64,000 nucleotides of DNA from Terriglobus saanensis SP1PR4 (lineage in GTDB: Bacteria > Acidobacteriota > Terriglobia > Terriglobales > Acidobacteriaceae): NCBI RefSeq assembly GCF_000179915.2, contig NC_014963.1, positions 4,030,001 through 4,094,000 of the forward strand, given 5' to 3'. A model generated the notes under the pieces. It made no database searches and was not told where the DNA came from. It saw nothing but the letters and a program-made list of their open reading frames with translations. The position numbers were made by a program, and so were the translations under genes. Below, in pieces: positions 29,294 through 38,000 of this stretch (position 1 is the first letter of the stretch; every line of letters begins with the position of its first letter).

Positions 29294-31359
29294 GAAGGGG
29301 AAGCTATCTGCGCTGCGCTGTCCAGCACTTCATTCCTCCTGGGCTGTTTCGGTACGACAACGGGATCTTCGATCCTCTGCAGGACCGTCACCACTCCCTC
29401 CACCTCGCCATCCTGGGAGTGAATCGGCACAGCCGACATCTTCACGCGCTTCTTAGGACCGATTCCATGGCAGACTACTTCCACTGGACCGATTTTCTGT
29501 CCCTTGAGAGCCATCGCAGAAGGAAGCTGTTCCACGCTCAGTTCGTTCCCCTTGGCATCCATGACCTTGCAGGACACAAGGTCGGACATCTCCGTCTGCT
29601 GGGTGTAAACCTCCGGAAAGATACGGTGGGCCTCTGAGTTTGCCTTCGTAACCTTGCCCCCTGGAGCATCGCAAATAACGAGACCGAACGGCACCGCGTC
29701 GAAGATTGCCTGGAGCTGGGCTTCACACTTTCGCAGGGCATCCTCGGCATCTTTCTGATCGTGAATGTCTTCCACACCGCCATACCAACAGAGAATCTTT
29801 CCGTTTTCATCCAGGCGGGCCTGCGATCGTGCCCGCATCCATCGCCAGAGACCTCCCGGCGCACGCACACGATATTGGGTATCCATGGGTGCACCCGTCG
29901 CATAGCCCTGCAAAAGGGTCTCCCGCGTACGTTCAACGTCCTCTGGGTGCAGGGCATCCAGCCATCCATAGCCACGCCACTCCTCGCCCTGCATGCCCGT
30001 GAGTCCCGCCCATCCGTGGCTCACCTGGAGCGCTCGACCCTCTGGATCGACGATAAAGGGAACCTGCGGGTTAAGCTCCACCATGTAGCGGAAGTGATCT
30101 TCGCTCTCCTGCCTTGCCTGAATGGATTTCTTGAGATCGGTAATATCCTGCGCGGCGATCGACACCCCGATCACCTCGCCTGCTTCGTCGTGCGCGGGCT
30201 GATAAGAGACCATCAGCGTGATCTCTCCCTCACCGCCCGGAGCCGGGCGCACTACCTCTACATTGGGAATCGATTCTCCCCGAAGCGCTCGCTCGATAGG
30301 GTCACGCACGATCGGATAGAGTTCGGGAAACAGCTCCTTCACCGTTTTGCCGAAATGCTCTTCCACGGGAATACCGTCGATGTCAGCGAATTTCTGATTC
30401 AGATTAACGCAGCGCGAGTTCTTGTCCAGAAAGGCCAATGCGACCGGCGATCCGTCAAACACTGCCTGCAGCTGGGCGAGACGCTGTGCGGGTAAACCTT
30501 CTTCCCGACCTCGAAAGACCTGTCGCCACGGATTCAACGCCTGCAGTAAGGGTTGTCGTACATGCTCGCCTGCCAGAGCCAAAGCGAGGTTGTCCGAAAT
30601 AACCGGCTTTCCATAGAGCCATCCCTGGCCGTGGTCACATCCCAGCCACAACAACATCTCGTCCTGCTCGCAGGTCTCTACACCTTCGGCAACCGTAGTC
30701 AGGCCCAGGCTTTGCCCCAACCCTACGACTGCGGCCACGATCTTGCGACTCTCTCGGCGCACGGTCATGGATCCGACAAAGCTGCGGTCCACCTTAAGTT
30801 CATCAAAAGGCAACGATTGAAGATGGAGCAGGCTGGAATAGCCGGTGCCAAAATCATCCAGCGAGAGTTTGCAGCCCATCTCGTGCAGCTCATTCGCAAT
30901 GGTCAGGGCATGCTCAATGTTGTCGGTAAGGGCGCTCTCGATGACTTCGATCGTAAGTTGCGATAACGAAAACCGTGTGGATTCTGCGATGCTTGCAATC
31001 TGTCTTGGCAGCCTCAGGTCGTGCAGTTGTACGGGAGAAATATTCACCGCCAGCCGAACTGGCACGGGCTGTGCGGCGGCGGCAGTAAAGGCCTGCCCGA
31101 GCACGGAATGCATCAGATCGCCGATCCATCCGTCTCTCTCTGCAACCGAGATAAACTCGTTCGGCATAATCATGCCCATTGTGGGATGGTTCCAACGGGC
31201 AAGGACTTCGAAACGGTCGACCTCGCCACTGCGCAGGACCACCACAGGCTGGTAATACGGCACGAACTCTCCAAGTGCAAGAGCTCGCTGAGCGTCCGTT
31301 GGGGTAAAGAACATGCCCGTGATCTTACGCTGTCCGGAGCGGGTGAGCGCGGCCATCAT
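29290..31359 (-). CDS. EAL-PAS-PAS-PAS cyclic-di-GMP phosphodiesterase
   Basis: 689 residues, no membrane segment. The EAL domain comes first (about 25-275): E51 in EVLARW, N in NISPVQL, E in IEVIESAL, DDFGTGYSSL, K/D in ELKVDRSF, and VAEGVET with the distal HGQGWLYGKP. The metal and base residues are therefore present and the enzyme should cleave c-di-GMP to pGpG. Three PAS domains follow (about 300-415, 420-545, 548-670; the second has the PAC-like GLWRWMRARSQARLDENGKI). Placing sensors C-terminal to EAL is the reverse of the usual order. Start codon choice (31359, 31356 or 31314) is uncertain. It is divergent from a GGDEF-EAL gene. Confidence 0.9.
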   Translation of the reverse strand: MMAALTRSGQRKITGMFFTPTDAQRALALGEFVPYYQPVVVLRSGEVDRFEVLARWNHPTMGMIMPNEFISVAERDGWIGDLMHSVLGQAFTAAAAQPVPVRLAVNISPVQLHDLRLPRQIASIAESTRFSLSQLTIEVIESALTDNIEHALTIANELHEMGCKLSLDDFGTGYSSLLHLQSLPFDELKVDRSFVGSMTVRRESRKIVAAVVGLGQSLGLTTVAEGVETCEQDEMLLWLGCDHGQGWLYGKPVISDNLALALAGEHVRQPLLQALNPWRQVFRGREEGLPAQRLAQLQAVFDGSPVALAFLDKNSRCVNLNQKFADIDGIPVEEHFGKTVKELFPELYPIVRDPIERALRGESIPNVEVVRPAPGGEGEITLMVSYQPAHDEAGEVIGVSIAAQDITDLKKSIQARQESEDHFRYMVELNPQVPFIVDPEGRALQVSHGWAGLTGMQGEEWRGYGWLDALHPEDVERTRETLLQGYATGAPMDTQYRVRAPGGLWRWMRARSQARLDENGKILCWYGGVEDIHDQKDAEDALRKCEAQLQAIFDAVPFGLVICDAPGGKVTKANSEAHRIFPEVYTQQTEMSDLVSCKVMDAKGNELSVEQLPSAMALKGQKIGPVEVVCHGIGPKKRVKMSAVPIHSQDGEVEGVVTVLQRIEDPVVVPKQPRRNEVLDSAAQIASPS

Positions 31360-31573
31360 GGCTTACTTTTCGGATGCCCCCTTGGTAACAAGGCTTCAAT
31401 TGAAGCCGCGCAGTCACAGACTGCCTACTCTATTCGGTAACGGGCATAGCGCCCGACATATATCACGCAAGCATCTCTTTTCCAGATTCCCTATAAGTGC
31501 TATCGACAGACTGAACCTCATCCACCAGAATGTTCCCACGCTTCGAAATTTGCGCAGTCCGGAAAGACATTCA

Positions 31574-34171
31574 ATGCAGAGTTCTTGGCGTTCGGCACGC
31601 TTCACCCTCCCCGCTCTGGTAGCGATGGGCGGCCTTGCGGCGGTCGTTAGCTTTTCGTGGGCAGGGGTAACGACAAAAATAGGGTCCGTGCATTTTCTTC
31701 GGTATAGATCCTGGTATTTGTGGAATCCTCATTTGGTGGCCCTGCATGTTGTTTCCGATCTGTTAATTTTCCTTTCCTCTATGGCCGTCGCGACGACTTT
31801 TGCCGTAATGCGCTTCCGCTACCGCAAAGATATCTTCATGGGAAGCATCTTCATCGCTTTTGGTGCGCTGTTTGCTGCCTGCGGCCTCACCTATCTCATG
31901 GATGTGATCTTGTTCTGGAAGCCTCTGTACTCGCTGGCCGGGGATATCAAACTAGTTGCGGCGCTCGCAGCGGTTCTTACAGCGACGATCCTGCCCTTTT
32001 TGGCACCGAGACTTGGCAGGCTACTTGCTAAGGCACGTACCTCTAAACAGAACGAACAGTATTTCCTTGCTGTTTCCAATAGCAGCAGCGATTCTTTCTA
32101 CATCCTGCAGAGCGTCCGGAACGAGGCGAAAAAGATCGTCGACTTCCGTTTCGTCTTCGCCAATAGCAATGGCGCGAGCCTTGTCTCAAGCACACCGGCC
32201 AAGCTGGTTGGACAACTTCTTAGCACGATATTTCCTTTTAACCGGACGGACGGTTTTTTCGACCGGTACACGCAAGTCGTTCATTCGGGCATCCCTCTCA
32301 CGGAAGAGTTTCCCGTGGAAAGTGCAGATGTCAATGCCACGTGGTTAAGGCACCAGATCATCAAGGTAGATGATGGCATTGCGATCACCGCTACCGACAT
32401 CAGCGCAAAGAAACATGCCGAGATCAAGCTCGGGAAGACCCTTGCTTTCAGCCGATCGTTGATCGATAACTCTCCCTTCCCCATCCTCGCGCTGGAGCTG
32501 GACGGCACCATTCGTGAGATCAATCCCGCCGCTGAGCGCATGCTGGAGTACACCAACGAAGAACTGGCCGGAAGGGCTACGCCTCTGATCCTGCATGACC
32601 CGGACGAGGTGGCCCGGCGTGCCGCCCATCTGAGCCACGAACTAGGCATGACCGTACTTCCCGACATCTCTGTCTTTACCGTGCATCCCAGCAGAGGTTT
32701 GATCGATCGGCAGGAGTGGACCTACATCCGTAAAGGCGGATCTCACGTCATCGTGGAGATCTCCGTAACCGCACTGACCGATGAACTGCAGAAAGTAAAT
32801 GGCTGGCTCTGCGTCGCCTATGACATTACAGAACGCAAGCACACCGAGGAGTACATCTCTCACCTCGCCCACCACGATTCACTTACCGGACTTCCCTCGC
32901 GGGCGCTTCTAAACGACCGTATGGAGCTGGCGCTGAAGCGAGCTCACAGGAACTCCTCCAAAGTAGCGCTCATGATGGTGGACATCGACAACTTTAAGCG
33001 TGTCAACGATTCGCTAGGCCATTCTGTCGGAGACAATCTCCTGATCTCTGTTGCGCAACGCCTGCAGCACACCATCCGCGAAACCGACACTGTTGCCCGC
33101 ATGGGGGGCGACGAATTCATCGTCCTGATCGACGATGTCCGGTCCGACGAAGAGGCCGAAAAGATCGCGGAAAAGCTGGTTGCCGTCATGGCCGCTCCCG
33201 TCACCATCAATGGCGAACAGCATCCTATCTCGGCGAGCATTGGCCTGTGCCTCTATCCCGAGGGCGGTGGAGACCTTGACGCACTGCTCAAAAACGCCGA
33301 CGAAGCCATGTACTTTGCCAAGGCTGAAGGCCGCAACATGTACCAGATCTTCTCGAAGGATATGGCTTCTGCAACAGCGAAGCGTCGCACCATTGAAAAC
33401 GCCCTCGACTGCGCGCTTAGCCGGAATGAGTTCGACGTGGTTTACCAGCCGCAGATCTCTTTTCAGAGCGGAAAGGTCACGGGCATCGAGGCCCTGATCC
33501 GTTGGAACAGCAAGTTGCTCGGCAACGTCACGCCCGCAGAGTTTATCCCCGTCGCGGAGCAGACGGGGTTGATTGTTCCCATTGGGGAATGGGTCCTGCG
33601 CACCGCTTGTAAAGATGCGCGGCGGTTGGAAGAAAAGCTAGGCCACGGCCTAACGATCGCAGTGAATCTTTCCCCGCGCCAGTTTCAGCAGGAGAATCTC
33701 CCGGAGATCGTCTCCGATGCGCTCGCCGAGAGCGGCCTGGAGCCGAAGCATCTCGAACTCGAAATTACGGAGAACATCCTCGTCAACGATTCGCGCAAAG
33801 CCATGCGTGTTCTGGACCGCGTTCGCGCGCTGGGGCCCAGAATCGCGATCGACGACTTCGGTACCGGCTTCTCCAGCATGTCGTACATTCTTCGCTTCAA
33901 CGTCGACCGCCTGAAGATCGACCAGTCCTTCATTCGGAACATCATGACGGAACCCAATGGAGCGATCACGCGCGCGATCATCTCTCTGGCCAAAGGCCTG
34001 AAGATCAACGTAGTCGCTGAGGGCGTAGAAACGGCGGAGATGAGCGAGATTCTGCTGCGCGAAGGCTGCGACGAAGCGCAGGGTTACTTTTACTCAAGGC
34101 CAGTCGCTTTTGGTGAAATCGAGGAAGTAATTCATCGCATCAATCTCGATGCTTCTTCAAGAAGACGTTAG
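31574..34171 (+). CDS. Membrane PAS-PAS-GGDEF-EAL protein with ethylene-receptor-like sensor
   Basis: 865 residues from the ATG at 31574 (GGAAAG upstream); a frame from 31313 exists but would overlap the divergent gene. Residues about 50-150 form three or more membrane helices that resemble the ETR1-type ethylene-binding domain: SDLLIFLSS (D62), FGALFAACGLTYLMD (C103, Y107). In ETR1 the copper ligands are a Cys and a His four residues later; here the His position is Tyr. PAS domains lie at about 160-275 and 280-405. GGDEF is intact (GGDEF at 511-515) and so is EAL (E639 in EALIRW, IDDFGTGFSSM, AEGVET). It may both make and degrade c-di-GMP. Confidence 0.9.
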   Translation: MQSSWRSARFTLPALVAMGGLAAVVSFSWAGVTTKIGSVHFLRYRSWYLWNPHLVALHVVSDLLIFLSSMAVATTFAVMRFRYRKDIFMGSIFIAFGALFAACGLTYLMDVILFWKPLYSLAGDIKLVAALAAVLTATILPFLAPRLGRLLAKARTSKQNEQYFLAVSNSSSDSFYILQSVRNEAKKIVDFRFVFANSNGASLVSSTPAKLVGQLLSTIFPFNRTDGFFDRYTQVVHSGIPLTEEFPVESADVNATWLRHQIIKVDDGIAITATDISAKKHAEIKLGKTLAFSRSLIDNSPFPILALELDGTIREINPAAERMLEYTNEELAGRATPLILHDPDEVARRAAHLSHELGMTVLPDISVFTVHPSRGLIDRQEWTYIRKGGSHVIVEISVTALTDELQKVNGWLCVAYDITERKHTEEYISHLAHHDSLTGLPSRALLNDRMELALKRAHRNSSKVALMMVDIDNFKRVNDSLGHSVGDNLLISVAQRLQHTIRETDTVARMGGDEFIVLIDDVRSDEEAEKIAEKLVAVMAAPVTINGEQHPISASIGLCLYPEGGGDLDALLKNADEAMYFAKAEGRNMYQIFSKDMASATAKRRTIENALDCALSRNEFDVVYQPQISFQSGKVTGIEALIRWNSKLLGNVTPAEFIPVAEQTGLIVPIGEWVLRTACKDARRLEEKLGHGLTIAVNLSPRQFQQENLPEIVSDALAESGLEPKHLELEITENILVNDSRKAMRVLDRVRALGPRIAIDDFGTGFSSMSYILRFNVDRLKIDQSFIRNIMTEPNGAITRAIISLAKGLKINVVAEGVETAEMSEILLREGCDEAQGYFYSRPVAFGEIEEVIHRINLDASSRRR

Positions 34172-34193
34172 TTCCCAAGTAACTTGAAAATAA

Positions 34194-34766
34194 CTACGCT
34201 TCCCATACCTCCCGTGCAGGTCTGAGCTTTCGCGCGCATAATCTTCGCATCCGTTGCAGTTGCTCTTCGGTAAATGCTCGCTGAGGAATCGTGTCATGTC
34301 CATTGCCTTCGCCATGGATGAGCACAAGGACTTGCTCCCCGACGCGAATACGCTCGAAAGACTTCCACGGACGATCAATGATTTTGGTCGCCCTGTTGCC
34401 TTCAAAACTGAAATGCGAAAACCTCACGCCATCTTCGCCTACTTCCATTTCTACGTCTTCCGCCGGAGTAGAAGCCCTGGCTTCAAGGGCACGCTCGTTT
34501 CGCCATCGTACAGCTACCATTGCAGCCACAGTCAAACTGGCTAGAAGTAAAAGGACAGGCAACAAGGATCCCCGATACATCGCATCTTTAGACTGGCGGA
34601 TACTGTGAAGGATGTCGCCGATGGAACCAAGAAGTGGCATCACGATGCATGCCCACACCCAGAGGGACACGGAAGACTTCTTCTGCTTCTCGCGTGAGAG
34701 CCGCCGTCCCTCCCGCCACTCTTTCGTGGTCAACGTGTATCGAACGCGCACAACCTTTACCTCCAT
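34194..34766 (-). CDS. YcxB-like membrane protein
   Basis: 190 residues. It resembles the YcxB family: a cytoplasmic N terminus (VRVRYTLTTKEWREG), two membrane helices (about 33-50 and 68-84), and a C-terminal domain with the family's DRPWKSFERIRVGEQVLVLI and IPQRAFTEEQ. The function of the family is unknown. It stands alone between the GGDEF-EAL gene and bcsAB, convergent with the former. No strong ribosome-binding site is seen before the ATG. Confidence 0.7.
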   Translation of the reverse strand: MEVKVVRVRYTLTTKEWREGRRLSREKQKKSSVSLWVWACIVMPLLGSIGDILHSIRQSKDAMYRGSLLPVLLLLASLTVAAMVAVRWRNERALEARASTPAEDVEMEVGEDGVRFSHFSFEGNRATKIIDRPWKSFERIRVGEQVLVLIHGEGNGHDTIPQRAFTEEQLQRMRRLCARKLRPAREVWEA

Positions 34767-35086
34767 CCGCAGAGAATGCGGGCAAGTCTAGCTTTGCATT
34801 CAGAATACGCAGGAAAATTGGATAGCAGGATGAATGCTTTCGCCTTCTAATATCCCTCGATATTCTTATCGTATCGAACGAATCCTCTCTATAACTTGCC
34901 CCAAAGGTGTTACAGATTTGCCCTATCCACGCATGTTAGATTCGATTTCCTAAGGTCTCTGCCGTCGAGACAGATGGTGGTCTCCGCCCCGGTCTTAGGC
35001 GATCGCACTAGGACCGGGGCCAGGCATACCTCTTCACGACCCCAGTTGCAGTTTGTGCGATCGCGGCCGATAGACCATAAGAGAAA
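34767..35086. other. 320-nt non-coding leader/promoter region upstream of the cellulose synthase gene
   Basis: No gene is visible. It contains an AT-rich part (34860-34920) suitable for promoters and a strong hairpin at 34986-35020: GCCCCGGTC and GACCGGGGC pair perfectly, extended by about four inner pairs, with GCGATCGC in the loop. A second GCGATCGC octamer lies at 35057-35064, near the start codon. I could not match it to the GEMM-I or GEMM-II c-di-GMP riboswitch consensus. Confidence 0.55.
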
Positions 35087-38000
35087 GTGGGCCAAGTGCA
35101 CAACAGACCAACGACTCTCGGACTCCCGATCAAGGGCTTTCGCATCCTTGTTTTTGCAGTCGCTACATTCTTTCTCTTCCAATTCATCAGCCTCTTTCTC
35201 AGTTGGCAGAAACAAGCCGTGCTGGGTGGCCTGAGTGTAGTACTTGCCATCCTGCTCAACAGGATCAGTAAGTCGCCCGTCGTTACGCTCGCGATGATGT
35301 TGCTTTCTCTCGCTGCGACGTTACGCTACGCATGGTGGCGCGTGCATCTCGTCTTCAACTTTTTCACCGACGAGGCGAACAGCCGCATTTCTATCGACTC
35401 GTTTCTCATGCTGGTCCTCCTTTCGGCCGAGGCCTACACCATCGGCATCATGGTGCTGGGCTTCATGCAGACCAGCACACCGCTTGCACGCAAGCCGGTA
35501 CCGTTACCCTCAGACGAAGATCTGTGGCCGCACGTGGATGTTCTGATTCCGACCTACAACGAGACACTCTCTCTCGTACGCTACACGGCACTGGCAGCGA
35601 TCAACATCGATTACCCACCCGAGAAGCTGCACGTCTACATCCTGGATGATGGCTCGCGCGAAGACTTCCGCCTCTTTTGTGAAGAGGCCGGTGTTGGCTA
35701 CGTCACGCGTGTGAAACACAATCACGCCAAGGCAGGCAACATCAACCACGCCTTGACGAAGATGGATTCGCCACTCATCACCATCTTCGATTGCGACCAC
35801 GTACCCACGCGCAGCTTTCTGCAATTCACCGTCGGCTGGTTCCTCGCTGAGAAGAAGCTGGCCATGCTGCAGACGCCTCACTTCTTCTACTCGCCCGACC
35901 CCTTCGAACGAAATCTTCTGCAGTACAAGAGCGTGCCAAACGAGGCCGAACTCTTCTACGGCATCATCCAGGACGGCAACGACTTCTGGAATGCGACCTT
36001 CTTCTGCGGTTCCTGCGCCGTGATTCGTCGTACGGCTTTAAACGAAGTCGGCGGCATCGCGACGGAGACCGTCACCGAAGACGCGCATACCTCTCTGCGC
36101 ATGCAGAAGCTTGGCTGGAACACTGCCTACATCAACGTGGCACAGGCCGCAGGCCTCGCCACGGAGACGCTCTCGGCCCACGTAGGCCAGCGCGTACGCT
36201 GGGCGCGTGGCATGATTCAAATTCTCCGCACGGACAATCCTCTGCTCGGCAGCGGCATGAAAATCTCGCAACGTCTCTGCTATTTCAACGCCATGATGCA
36301 CTTCATGTACGCCGTTCCTCGCCTGATCTTCCTTCTGGCTCCCCTGGCTTACATGCTCTTTGGCCGGACGATCATTCCAGGCTACTGGCTAGCCATCCTT
36401 GCCTATGCCCTACCTCATCTCACAGTTTCTAATCTGACCAACTCACGCGTGCAAGGCAGACACCGTCACTCGTTCTGGAATGAGATCTACGAGACCGTAC
36501 TCGCTCCTTACATCCTGCTTCCTACGATCCTCGCGCTCATCAATCCAAAGCTCGGCAGCTTCAACGTGACGGACAAGGGAACGACGCTCAGCGAGACCAA
36601 GTTCGACCGCAAGATTGCAGCGCCCACTACGTGGCTACTCGGGATCAACCTGCTTGGTGTCCTCGCTGCGCCTTACCGTCTCTTCGTTCTCGACCCCCAA
36701 CACCCCGGCGTTATCCTGAGCAACCTTCTCTGGATCCTCTTCAATATGGTCATCCTGGGCGTTGCGGCGGCCGTGGCGCATGAGCAGCAGCAGCGTCGTT
36801 CTTCCGTGCGTATCCCCGTAAAGATTGGTGTCACGGCACGCTTCCCCGATGGACGACAGATCTCCGGGCTTACCAGCGATATGTCTGTAGGCGGAGCTTC
36901 CATCTCCCTGAACCTGGGGACGGAAGAGGTGCGGAAGGGCGATGCTGTCCTCGTCTCCTTTCCTGTGCAGACGGGCGATGCCGAAATACGATCGATCGTG
37001 GCAGGAACGTTCCGCGGTGAAATCCGACTGCAGTTCGCCGATCTCACCATTGCGGAACAGGAGACGCTGACGCGCGCGCTCTACTCGCGCGCGGATTCAT
37101 GGATCTCCGGTCGCGACAACATCGAAGACGATCGCCCGCTGGTCAGCCTCGGTCGTGTTATTCGCCTCTCCTTCACCGGCTTCCGACAGGTCCTCCTCGG
37201 TCTTCTGCCCAAACGCGCAGCCACTGCACAACCTGCCGCGCGTGCGGCGAGCGCCGTTCTTCCTCTGCTCTTGCTCGCTTTGTTGGGTACGGGATTTACC
37301 GCGCGCGCACAGGCCGTAGCGAATCTGCCAGCCGCACTTCCGGAAGTCGCCACCACAAAGATCACGTTGAAGGACATGGGCGTTCAGCGCTCCGCCGACA
37401 TGCACGGACCGCACTCTTACTACACCGTGCACTTTGTTCTTCCTCATACGCAGGTCCCCAACAAGGCGACGCTCAAGCTGACGTATCACTTCAATCGCGC
37501 CCTGGCTGCGCACTCTGGCGCACTCCAGATGCGTTTGAACAATAATGCTCTGAGTGCTCTCTCCAACTCGGATGTCGCGCAGGGAGAGAACGAGTGGTCG
37601 GTTGCAGAGATCGCTGTTCCCTCCGAGTTCCTGGTACGCGACAACGAACTTACCTTTGAGTTCAATGGCAACGCCGTTCTCCGCACGGGCGATCGAGCAA
37701 AGCAGATGGTCCTTGCAAGCATCGGGGACTCTTCCGTTCTTGAAGTCGAAGGCACACCTATTCCCTTCAAGAATGACCTGAGCCTGCTTCCGCTTCCGCT
37801 CTTCGACAGCGATCTGCAGACCGCCACCACCATTCCCTTCGTCTTTCTGGCACCGCCGAATCTTAAGACCCTTCAGGCCGCTGGCGTGGTTGCGTCCTGG
37901 TTTGGCGTACTCGGCAGTGCAAAGCCTGTCCGCTTCTCCGTCTCAGTCGGAGATATCCCACGCGGCAATGTGGTGATCTTTGCGAACAAAGACGGTGGCT

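Noticed and set aside
31313-31573. 87-residue N-terminal extension of the GGDEF-EAL protein
   Set aside because: It would overlap the start of the divergent EAL gene and lacks a ribosome-binding site. The ATG at 31574 has one.
34860-35086. Cyclic-di-GMP riboswitch upstream of bcsAB
   Set aside because: The conserved GEMM core sequences are not visible. The hairpin alone does not justify the call.
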